DNA of 64,000 bases from Amphibalanus amphitrite (lineage: Eukaryota; Arthropoda; Thecostraca; Balanomorpha; Balanidae): positions 1-64,000 of the forward strand of contig NW_024881786.1 in NCBI RefSeq assembly GCF_019059575.1. The letters run 5' to 3'. Positions 43,680 through 55,795 of the stretch are shown here, in pieces. The position numbers and the translations under genes are program-made. Each line of letters begins with the position of its first letter. The stretch's first letter is position 1. The notes beneath the pieces are model-generated. The model was not told the DNA's origin and made no database searches. It saw only the letters and a list, made by a program, of their open reading frames with translations.

Positions 43680-46299
43680 CTGCAGCATGGCTCGGTGACT
43701 CAGGCGAGCTGTGGTAGCGACATATCCCGACTGCCGAGCCACAGTATTGTGTCGCGCGGCGGCGCCCCGTCTGAATCAGTGCCCTGTGTGTGTGAGCTGT
43801 CGGCCGGCCGTGCGCGGTCTCTCGTTAGCCCGCGGCGGCGCCCCAGTGAGTCACCGCCTCCCATTGAGGCGCCTCCAACGACAGCGCGGTGGCCTCCGTG
43901 CTTCGCGTGCGCGGGTGAGGGGCGGCAGAACCGGTTACCGGACTGACGAGCTCGCATCACATGGAGCGCCCGGCCAACGTGACGCTGCCGGTCGTGGCTT
44001 GATGAAAGAGACTTAGGTAGTTGAACACCGGCAGGCTGGAAGGGGCAGCTTCGTCCAGACTCGTTATAAAAGATTCTGAGAAAAGATTATCGGTGATGCC
44101 GAAGATTTCTGATGGCAGCCTTGGCCTGCTAAGAATACCAAGGGCATGTGAAACTAACAATGTGGTGATATTATTTGGCATGTGCTATACATTTTCATTA
44201 AGCCTGGTAACTTCATGCAGGCGGATTGCACGGAGCGAAGCAGTGCGGCCCTATCAGATAGTGTGCACTGTGCAGGGTGCTGAGCGCAGAGCACAGTCTG
44301 TGTGTCTGCTCTGCCCTTCCAGCCCGTCTCTCTGTGCTCACACCTCTGAGTGAATCAGCCATGGCTGCCATGAACCGCGGTCAGGCGATCAGAGGGCGGC
44401 GGTCAGACGGCGATCAGAGGGCGGCGATCAGAGGGCGGCGATCAGAGGGCGGTCAGAGGCGATCAGAGGGCGGTCAGACGGCTCCTTCCCATCCGGACTA
44501 TTCCGCATGCTGCATGCATCATCATTCATCACCATCAGTAGCTATCCCGACTTCTGTAATCTACAGCTGTATGCACATTGCACAGGAGCGAGCTATAGAC
44601 CACCGTATGTCGTCTGGTCCTCCTGTGTGTCCCGGGGGACCACCTGTCCCTCTGGATCCGACACTCCGGAGCTGGGGGGTGACCCTGGACCAGCAGCGCC
44701 GGACGGCCGGCCCGGTACACGCGGAGCTCCTGCAGTCCTCCTGGGACGAAGCCCCGAGATAAGGACCGACTGACACTGCAGTTCCTCGACAGGAAGGAAA
44801 TGAGCAACAGACCAGTGTCCACGACGCGGGCCGCAATGAATGGTCAATGAGGCTGCGCTTTGTATCCGGATTTTGGCCACGGATTTCCTCGGCGTGACTT
44901 ATTCTCTGACTTACTGTGACGGGTCATCTGCACTCAGCGACGCGTCACTTATGGACAAAGGAGCATCTTTCTGCACATATGATACCATGAATCTGTATGC
45001 AGTTCATGATGCATTGGTGTTTCGGGCTATACGATTGTCGAGTGCCTACTCTCATTTATCAGCATGCAATTGTTTGATGTAGTAAGCCGCAAAGAAAAAT
45101 ATTATTTCCCCTGGACTTTTGCAATACCCTTAGCCTGATAACTGGGCCCCATTCCCTGACATGGCACCCTAATTCCCTTTTCGACAAAATAAGTCCTTCC
45201 ACAAAACAACTCTGTTTCGATAAATTTATTTGTTTTCCTATATAACGGTTTAAATAACTCCTCATAATATGTGCATTGTGCAATAGTCAATACATTAGCT
45301 TTTAATGATATATATTTGTTCAAGCTCCCTTTTAAATCTCAAGGAATTCAAGGAGGTGAAGAGCTTAAAAAGGTAAGGCATAAACCGTGATTGTCATTTG
45401 AAATAGATATATAAGGTCTGGTTCACTTATGAAGACCATAGGTAGGTAGGTATACCAAAGGCCGTGCCGGCGCTGGAGTCGTTTCGCCTCACAGTCACAA
45501 GAATGTAGACAAAAGCGGATACAGATAACCTGCTTGGATTTTCGGAGACACAACCACAGATTCTCCTCTCGTATGTGCCCGTTCGCTAATCGCCAAATAA
45601 CTTGGAAAACTCATACCCAAACTGCCTCCACCCGATGAGTGGTGCCGATGTGCAGTTTGTGCACAGTGAACAGCGGTGCTGTGTGGGTAGACAAATCAGC
45701 ATGGCAGCTCCGTATTTCCAAATAAAGCGTGTCATGCAGTGACGTGTGGTGTGATCGTCCGGTGGTGTCACCGTCCCGGGTCCCATCAGTGCGGCGTTTC
45801 CGGCGCACCTGGTGGGACCGGCGGGACTCGCTGTGCACCGGCGGGACTCGCGGTGGGACGGGCGGGACTCGCGGTGCACCGACGGGCCGTCCTGCCGCGC
45901 CGCGCGCGCCGCTATCGGGGCTCGGAGGGGGGCGTGTTTGCACTTCTCCGGTACAGAGTCCAACAGGTCGCTGTGGTGCCATCTTTCACTTCCGTCCGCG
46001 CGCCGTCTGATATGGCCAAGAGAGAGCCGCCAGTCAGAAAACGTCTCACTCCCTGGGGCGCTGTCATTTGCTGGCTATCCTCAGTAACTTCAGTATCCTC
46101 CGCTGCGTCAAAGATACCTACCGCTGTGGCATAATTATGAAGCGGGCAAGGTTGTTTCTTCCTATTCTTTTTGTCAGTGAACTGAACCGAGCATTACACT
46201 ACCCAACTTTACCGATTGAAATATTTAAGATATTGCTCGTGGTAGAGACCTCTGCCATCGAGGCTACACCACTTATGTAACCACCATCCCAGGAAGCCG
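43680..46299. other. Pvr: Intron 1a, distal part with scattered CpG-rich patches
   Basis: GC-rich patches occur at 43,740-43,950, 44,370-44,760 (with a short GATCAGAGGGCGGC tandem repeat) and 45,770-46,010. I found no signal-peptide-like or domain-bearing exon here. The remainder is unique sequence. Confidence 0.4.
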
Positions 46300-46809
46300 A
46301 TAAGAGCACCGTTAGCGCTACTTCTGCCCGAGTGTCGCGCCCGTGACAAGGTCGGATGTGCGCCGGGGTCGGCCGCGCGGCCCACGCAGTTCCTCCGGAC
46401 CAGCGCTGACGTCACGGACAGTTCTTCCGGGCGATATTGCGCACCGGAAACGGTCTGATAGAGGGCGGCCACGGCCACTCACTCCGGGACAGTCGGGGTG
46501 CCGCGGGAGGGCGGCCACGGTCACACACCCCGCGGGTCGGACGAGGTGGTGCCGACACAGCCGCGGCGGGTCGGAGCGCTGCTGCGGTGTGATTTGGTCC
46601 GCTGAGTGTTGTGGTCGGGTGCGCTGAGGCGCCGCGCGATCTTGCTTCATCACGCTGTTTGTGAGCACAGCGGAGGTGGTATATACGAGTGACTGTTGAC
46701 TGCGCCGGACTGGTGAGGTCTGATAGCCGCCCGAGTGAGGCTCGCTGCACGGGTGCCCATTCCGAGCGCCGGCTGCCGACCGAGTTGTCTCAGACGTCAG
46801 GGCGCCGCC
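46300..46809 (+). promoter_or_regulatory. Pvr: CpG-rich promoter region of exon 1b
   Basis: Strong CpG enrichment runs directly up to the ATG at 46,810, with GC-rich tracts and no clear TATA box. The sequence GCGCCGCCATGT provides a favourable initiation context. This is the promoter closest to the receptor exons. Confidence 0.5.
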
Positions 46810-46870
46810 ATGTGGTCGAGACTGCCTGTGCGCGTGCTCTCCGGCCTAGTGCTGGTGGCTATCCTGCCAG
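46810..46870 (+). CDS. Pvr: Receptor exon 1b: signal peptide
   Basis: MWSRLPVR followed by the hydrophobic core [12 protein letters not shown] and the first base of Gly. Donor GTAGGT, phase 1. The start is chosen because it is the only ATG before a typical signal peptide, with a good GCCGCC context. Confidence 0.85.
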
Positions 46871-49800
46871 GTAGGTAACAGGGTTCCAGCCCATGAAGGC
46901 TGCTCCCATCTCCCTGCTGCTTGTCCTTCCGGCCCTCGACCCTTTTTCTAACGTTCTGTTGGGCCTCGCATGGCTAACAGTTTCCTGTTTCCTGGTCGTT
47001 GACCTCTGTGGTCAGGCAGACAGCACCTCCATCAGGTGCAGTCCCTGCTGTCCTTTACAGGCAGATGGTGCCTGGTTAAATATCCCGTTACAGGCAGCTG
47101 GTGACTTATTCTACGTCCCGTTACAGGCAGCTGGTGATTGGTTCTACGTCCCGTTACAGGCAGCTGGTGATTGGTTCTATGTCCCGTTACAGGCAGCTGG
47201 TAACTGCAGTTCTATGTCCCGTTACAGGCAGCTGGTGACTGGTTATGACTGGTTCTGTGTGCTGTTGCAGGCTCGCTGCAGCTGGTGCGTTACCAGCCGC
47301 CCCGACTGATGCCCGCTGACCGGGACATCGTCATCGAGCCGGGCGGCACGCTGAGAGTGCGCTGCGAGGGCAACCACCCCGTCACCTGGAACTACTCGTC
47401 ACTGGCCAGGGTAGGTTGCCGTCCGTCACCCATCAGGGTAGGTCCGCGTCCGGTCCCCCACCCACCAGGGTATAGGATATAGGTCCGCCGCCCGATAGGG
47501 TAGGTCCGCCGCCCACCAGGGATAGGTCCGCCGCCCACCAGGGATAGGTCCGCCGCCCGACAGGGTGGGGCTGCCGCCCGACAGGGTAGGTCCGCCGCCC
47601 GACAGGGTGGGGCTGCCGCCCGACAGGGTGGGGCTGCCGCCCGAGGGTATAGGACAGCCAGAGGAGGCCCGGCTGGTAGGGTATATGTAGGTCCGCCGCC
47701 CGACAGGGAGTGTCTGAAAAAGTGAATCGGTGTGTCGTCCACCAGGCAGGGTCCAGGGAAGTGTTAATGCATGGACGATTTCCTACCGATACATTTTAGC
47801 AAAAATCAGAAGATTGCAGCTCAAAGCTGTGCATAATGTGATTTTCCTGTTTTATCCTCTTTAAGGCTAAAACTCTTGAAACAGCCGATCCTAGCAATAT
47901 TGTATAACTCACTCGAGACACATCCGATCCATGGCGCGGTGTACCGCTGCCCTGGCGTTTCAGCTATCCGTGTAGTAGTGCTGTACCTCGCTGATCCGGG
48001 GAACAGCGCTGTACCTATACCTTGCTTACCAATTTAGGCACCCTTTGGGTCGTTGTTTCTCTCAGTTCTGCAGAGCTGCGGCCTGCGCAGAGAGGTAGGC
48101 CTTGGCCCGATGGACGTCCAGCCAACGGGACGCGTGCATGTGAAGCGGGCATGGAGTATGTTCCACACTCCACAGTATAGTGTAGTTTATAGTTTATACA
48201 TAACTAAATGAGTTGACAGTTTAAGGCCACATTAATTTTGCTGCGACACCCTCAAGCGATCTGCAAGAAGTCGACAAGGTTACTGAATGGCTGACCGGGA
48301 AGTGATACTTCAGTTTATTTTTAGTTTGCGCCTTGCATTTTTATTTGTTTAATGCGGTAGAAAAGTAAGTAAAAATAGTTAGCTGGTGAAGGCGCAATAA
48401 CGAATGAGGTTATCGGGTAATGGCTGCCGGGGCCGGGAGCCGTATTTAGAGCATGCTGTTAAAAGTCTGTGAAGTAGGGGAGAGCGGGGTCAAATGTAAC
48501 ACGGGGCAATTATAACAGTGTTAATAATTCATAAACTTACCAATAGAATGAGCTGATGTTAAGACCGAAAATGCGTAATTCTATGCTGCCATTCCCAACG
48601 GAGTTTGAAGCGAAAGTGCCGGGTATGTCGATGGCTGTGCACAGTAATGCGTTTTTGAGGGCATTTTGTAAATTTTATGCCGATATATTTGATTAGCTCA
48701 TTCCCGCCATTGAAAAGCTATCGACTTCAGACTTTGTGTAAGCGTTGACAGGGTTGTTGTCCATAAATTGAAAGCATTAAATGCTGTATATGCAACATCT
48801 TTTTGCGCCAGTTTCGTCTAATAGCCGCGACGGGGACAATTGTAACATTTTTGCAGGGGTCAAATGTAACAGGTTATAGGTCAGTGGCCATTAGGTCAAG
48901 GTCGTCAAATTTTCAAGGGAGATGAAACATTGCTAGAAATAAGAGAACTGTAGATTTTGTCTCAATCGGCAGCTTTTTACGCGATTTATTTGCGAAAAAC
49001 CGAGGGAGAAGAGGTCCATCCAACCCCTCTAAAAGTGCGAGGTTTTAAGCCTTTTTCCTGAGAAGAACCGTACCTACCAAGTCTGGGAAGATGAACAAGT
49101 GTTCAATACTTTTATTAAATCAAAGTTTTGGAAAGAAATTGTGTTGCTGTAGCCTGCAAGTTAGCATGTTACAATTACCCCGGGTGGTGTTGCTTTTGAT
49201 CCCGCATCTGGGGTGAATTGTAACAGCTGAACTGACTTTTTCGGACAACAATTTTGACCCGAAAAAGATGTTATTTCGGAAATGTTTTAACTGCATTTTA
49301 AAGACAAAACATCATAGTTTCTGAAAATAAAAGAAAGAGGTTTATAACTGCAAACATGTTTGCACCAGATGATGAAATGCAAAAAATGTTACCATTGACC
49401 CCGTTCTCCCCTAGCACCCATTAAAACATTTGTGTTTACTAACACACGAACGACAGAGTGCGATTAGAGTCCTTCATTGGTCAAATTTTATCTCCTTTTC
49501 CTAACGCCTCTCTCTCTCTCTCTCCCTCTCTCTCTCTCTCGTGTCTACGCCTGGTGTTCCTGGTTCTGGCCGTGCGTCTATCCGCGGCGCTCGGACGTAG
49601 ACTAATCGGTGACCTGACATGACCTCCCTCAGAGCCAGCCGGAAGGACGGTCTGCGCTCGCTCGTATGCCGCATCAGACCGATTTCGTGGTAAGCCGAGC
49701 TGGCCAGGACTGTAGATAATGACGTCAAAGCTGGGCGCCCGAAGGAGCCTGCCTGCCACTGTCCGTCCATTGTCCGCCTGCCGTGCACACATAATTCGGG

Positions 49801-52800
49801 AGCTGCATGCGGTAACCGGTAGTCCAGTCTCGGCAAACTCGACGCTAACATCACGCCAAATGTATTTTGCGGAGCTAATAACGCTGTCGCCGGCTACAGT
49901 TGGCCGGGTGGTGCGCTCCACTTCGTGTACAGATAAGTGCGATAGCTGCATGGTGACATTACATGCTGCTTAGTGTCGACATTGCGATACCTCAACACGA
50001 TGGGACTCGTAGATTCTTAGGCATGCTTATAGAGTTACACCCACAACGCTCTAATATCTGTCACTTCAATGTTTTAACGTTACAATCTTCATTTGGTGTT
50101 TCTCCTCAAAACATGATTTTTAGACAATGCGGGCATATGCATGATGACTAATGAGTTATGACCTTGGAAAACATCTTTTGTTATATTTGTTTACAGCTGT
50201 TTGTACTTACGCTGTATGCCTGCAATTAATATGCATCTGGTGCAATACATAGTTGCATTTTTATCGTCCAGACACCAGTTGCATGTCGGCCTACTCAGCA
50301 GTTTTGAGTTTAACGCTATTAAAGCATGTGCTATTATTTCATTTACTTATGTTTTGCGAAAATCGCGACTTTTATGGATGGCTGTTCGGCTAAAATAAGC
50401 AAAACGTGTGGTTTGTCACGGTTCTTTTATCAAAGGACGATAACATCCGGCCGCAAGTCCGTTAAGAATTTGAACTTTACTTGATAAGAGTGAAATAAAT
50501 AGCCGTGTATACTGCGCGGTACGACTGCCACATCGTTAGAACTTAGAACACACCTTGAATGACCACAGTAAGGTTGATATGTAGGCCTGTATGCATTGTG
50601 TATGATGTATTATGCTGTGTATTTGTAGTTACCAATGAACAATAATGCTAGGCTCACTTTTGCTGTGATTTAGCACAAGTCTTTACGCTTGTGCTAATTC
50701 GGTGCTGATATTAGGACTGTTAGGCCGTATACATTTGGCATGTGGGCTGTAGCCTACGCATCGCAGTGTGCCATTACTGGCTCGCTCCGTCATGGAACAC
50801 CTACACCGTCATACCGCCGCGGCTGAGGCCCAGGTATATCGTGTGTCCGCGGTTTTGTGGCAGTTTCGCTGCACCCTCTGGCCTCTACACGCTGGCATAG
50901 ATGATACCCATTTATCGCCACTCTCCGGCTTCACGCTCGGCTTATGTGGTTTCATGTTCTACCCATGGCACAGCACACACCAGTTCACCCAACCCGCCAC
51001 AGTGCGCGGCTGTAGTGCGGATAAGTGGGCGGGCGCTGAGGGTCTCCTCCCTACTCCAGCTATAGGTGTCCTGGTGCGACCGGCCTCTGCTGTATCCCGA
51101 GGGTTTTCAACTGGTGACCACTGACCGGGCAGCGAGCTGCAGGCGCAAGCCGTGAATCACTGGAGACTGTAGAGGACCTATGAGGCATCGGACATACGCT
51201 GTCTGCTAAACGCTGAAAATGGGAAACTCGGCACCCTTATTGTTCAGCCGTCGCAGGGATTTACTAGCCTCGGTAATCAGTCCGCCGTGTGCCTTTCGCG
51301 ATCCGCCGAAACGGCGACGAGCTGCCATGTGTAATATGAGGCGAGGGGCTGGCTGGCTGACTGGTGTTGGCAGGTATGCGCCCGTGTCAGGTTCGCTCGC
51401 TGTGTGACCTCAGCTGCCTGCACTGCGGTGATGACGTCACCTGGGAGTGGGGGGGGGGGCGGGTATACGGTGACCCGCCGCCGTGGGACCCTACCCTATG
51501 CGACTGCTCCCAGCCCGCGCCGCGGAGCAGCTCTGGGGGCGATGGAGACGGAGAGCCAGATGAACAGATGGCTACCCAGGATCCCACCGTGCAGGAATGC
51601 CAAACATCTGTGATCGAGCGGCTTACGGGCAGTGCCTGCCGCGATAGGCGACTGGCGTGCGATCGTCTGTCCGTCCAGTTCTCACGGTCCTGGGCGAGTA
51701 AAGTAGGTCTTCCGCCGAGGCCGAGGGTTCAGTGGCTTTACCCAGTACTGGTCGTGGTCAGGATGAAAGTGTTCACCAGTGAACCCACAGCGGCGCACGG
51801 CAGTTACTGGAACGAGCGATTCCGCAGGCGTATCGCACGTATCTGCATACAACGCTGGCATATTGGCACGCACCGCGCCTCCGTCAGGAGCGCAGGCCGT
51901 GCGTTTGCAGTCTGAGATCGACAGGGCATGCCATGGATCCGTACCGGCAGTGGGTGCATAGGCCGTACGAATACTGGAAACTGGGCAATGCAAATGTCCA
52001 TAATTCACTGACGGTATATTGGTGTAATGCAGCTGGTGCCGTATGTACGGGCCTACCGTACACAGTTTGGCACTCTCATTAACGGACGGCTCATAACTCA
52101 CCGATCCAATGGATCGTTTGCGGATTAAGTCACAGATGATCTATTACCTGTGATAGCCTGGCGCCACTGCCGTGTACAAATGGCAGGCATAACGGCCTTG
52201 TGCGGGGTTCACAGTGTAGATTCATCTATGGAATATCGGCAATAACACTCGCTGTCGCTCTGAGACACGACTAATAACATCTCCGACGTTCTCCACCGTG
52301 TGGGCTCTGGCGGCTATTTGTAGCTACAAATACAAATACAGGGCTACAAATAGCCCTGCAGGCCGACCGCGCGCGAGGGGCTGGGGGAGGCCGGAGGGGC
52401 CTGGAATTGAGACTTGTTGACGCTGCCTCTGAGCTGCGAGGGCTCCGAGCTCAGTGCAGTTACTGACGTCATGTGATAGCACCCGGTCGCGCCTCAGGCG
52501 GCGGCATTGGTGGAGCATGACTGGGCGCTCTGACCTCAATAACCTCCGGCAGGGCATCCTGACCTCGGGGGAGAGGTGTGAGAGCGATAGAGGTGAGCAG
52601 CGCCCGGCGGCCACCGTGGTCCGGCGGGTAGGTCCTCGTTGAGCCACCCACGGATCGCTCCGATAGGCCGGTAACCATTTTCACGATGCTTTAGTCACAT
52701 TTGGTGCGATTTGGTCAAATCAAGCTCATATTTGATTCTCAGTAGTTTCCAGCACTACTGGCACGCTTGGCACTAGTTGCTTATCTATCTGATTTATCGA

Positions 52801-55710
52801 TATTTCAGATATTATTTTCGATTGAAACATTGAAACAAATTCATGATATGAACATATTTAGGTACTGTTTTTAAAAGAGGTTTGGTTAGATTTGGTCCAG
52901 TTCGGTCCATTTGCTAGATAACCCTTGAAAACGGCTTTAAGCCGCGTGGTGGATAGAGACCGTGACCTCAATGTCAAGGGCAGACACAGTGGCAGGCTGA
53001 TCAGGGCCATTAAGGGCAATGGCACGCTTTAGATCATCATAGTTCATACTGTGTCTGGCGCAAAGAAAGGTCTTTAAAAATTAATCACATCTTGTGGTGA
53101 CCAAACAGTTCACGTGCTTCTACGTTCATTTTGAAATAGCTGCAGCCCTCTAATCACGTTACAATTAATAAGCAAAGTTATAGAAAAGGTAAGATAAGAT
53201 TCAATAACATGAATGGTCAGATTGTGCATAGGTAACCTGGGCGTACCGTTAATGTAAAAAGAAAAAAATACGACCGTTAACTGTTATAATGCAAGCGTTC
53301 AATGGTTTGTAATGCGGTTCTAATTTGCTGAACATGCGATCACTATGCCATTTTTTGTTGCAGTTTATGGGCCCTCGTTGTTGTTTTTTTGCGTTGCAGC
53401 CACCAGTAGCGGCGGAACACCTTCAATCAGGGGGGGGGGGGGCACTGCCGACTTTTGGTCCCATTCTTTCCATGCAACGCCCATAGGGCTTAGGGCTAAT
53501 GTTAAAATGCCAAAATCAAAGGGGGGGTACGGTGCCCCGGTGCCCTCCCCGTTCCGCCGCCTATGGAGCCACATGTCCGCGGCCGGCCGTGTGTCTGGCG
53601 ACAAGCCGAATCACTATTGCACCCGCTCGGCCGTCCGGCCACCCGCTCCTCTCTCCCCCCCCCCCCCGCAGTGAACCGAGCGACATCACCCCCGGCCACC
53701 CACTCCCCCCCCCCCGCTCTGGAGACGGCTGTGGGTCCCCGACATGAAACCGGCGTGCCAGTGCACAAGATGTGAAAACAGCCGCAATCTGCGAGCGTTT
53801 ACTGCTATGAACTGCAACGCATTAGATGACTACCATTCTCGCCGAAGTATCTGACTCCATTTCGTAAAACGCTGCTCTGATTCATATCGCTATCGCTCTT
53901 TCCTGTCATGTGTCGCAGCTTTTTTTACGACGTTTACCTACCTTTGATTGCGCGTTGCGCAATGTGTGTCTAAATAGCGCCACATCACGATACACAGAAT
54001 AGGTATACATGCCTACCGATCTACCTACATACGTGTACCTACTGCATGATATAGCTAACAAAACATTAGGCATTCGGCCAGCTTAGTTTATCTCCAGAAT
54101 CAGTCGTATGTGTTAGCTAGTACATAGGCCTATACAATTTCACTGGGTTAGGTATACCTAATGTATTATAGCATTGTACATACAAGATGACTACAATATC
54201 TGAAGCCTTCAATGTGAAAAACGACGGTTCACATGCCTACCTAGCGTGCTAAAACTGATATAGGAGTTAGGAATGCTCATCTTAGTCTGTAGTCAGCAGT
54301 CCGTCCTACACGGTTTTACAAATACCTATAGCTATAACGGTTAACAGCTAGTAATTAGGTAGATAAGTAAATCCCTGAATCATGCTGTGTTGAAGGGCGG
54401 CTATTCCCACGCCGCCTTCCCTCGATCTGGAATCACTCTGCACGCCGCCTCTCCGTGGAGCTCGGAAAACTGGAACCCTGATCTGACCGGGGCCATTCCC
54501 GAACCGGATACTCAGGCAGACACCTCCCCGTCCCCACTGCCGGGCGGTAAAACCTCTGAACATCTCTGTACGCCGGGCGTGACCCTCGTATAGTCAGCGG
54601 CGCAATGGACCCCGTGAGTCGGCCGCTCGCCGGCTCGCCGGCTCCCGGCTCCCGGCTCCCGGCTCCGGGCTGGTGGCGGGGACGGGCGCTCCTCTGGTGA
54701 CCTGACTGACACCCACCGGGCTCTCTGCAGGACATCGCTGACCGAGTAACCATCACGGACGGCACCAAGCAGGACAACCCCGAGTTCCCCTACGTCTCCC
54801 ACATCGAGGTGAGCGTGCCGCCCAGCCTGCACGCAGCTTTAGGATGCGGTCGAAAGTGGACAAAAGCGCTTCATCAGTTTTAATTACACGATCGGTTTTA
54901 ATTACGTTTTCTAAGGGTAAGTCAAAATTATAGATACTTTTAACAACCACTTTGGAATGAAGTTGCAAAGTATATTATTTAAAAGTCTATACTCTATAGA
55001 TACTTCATGCGCTGCTTCTAATGTTTTCGAATGTCGTCACATCGGAAGATGACGTCTATCCCTCGCTGTATAGATGCTGCCGTGTAGTGCCCCCACACTG
55101 GCTGTGGCGACCGTTGACGTTGGTTGCTGTCGCGCCGGCAGATTCGAGACGTGACGTTTCTGGACGTGGGCTACCAGAGCTGCCACTTCGTGGGCACCAC
55201 GTCCATGGAGGCGCGTCAGAACGTCACCCAGGTGTACCTCTTCGTCAACGGTGAGCGACGGCCGGCCGTCAATCATGTGATGAATAAAGTGGAATAGTCT
55301 CATGCAAAAGTGGAAACAATTATAAGGGCCTGTTTGCGTCGCATTGATGGAGATAGGTGATGATATTAAAGGAAAACATCACTCTGAATTGTGATAATTT
55401 CGAGGATTTATGGATCATCGTAACTACTATTGATGGATTTGTACTTTGTGCTTTCTTATTCCCGGCGGATGTACTAAGTCGGTTGTCACGCCACTACATA
55501 CTCGTAATGTAATTCGTTGGCTACCGCTGTATGATATGGTGGTGTGAAGTGTGACGCCGGGGTACCGGGGCGTCCGCAGACCCCGCCAACCTGCTGGTGA
55601 AGACCAGTGACATGGAGTTCATCACGGTGACGCAGAACCAGGAGGCCGTGCTGGCGTGTCGTCCCACCCACCCGGACGTGGCCGTCACCCTCTTCAAGGA
55701 CGGCAGAGAG

Positions 55711-55795
<85 letters not shown>

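Noticed and set aside
51364-51915. Extra Ig-like exon in intron 2
   Set aside because: Exons 2 and 3 already join in frame to a complete Ig1, and this frame has no convincing matching splice phase; listed only as a doubtful frame.
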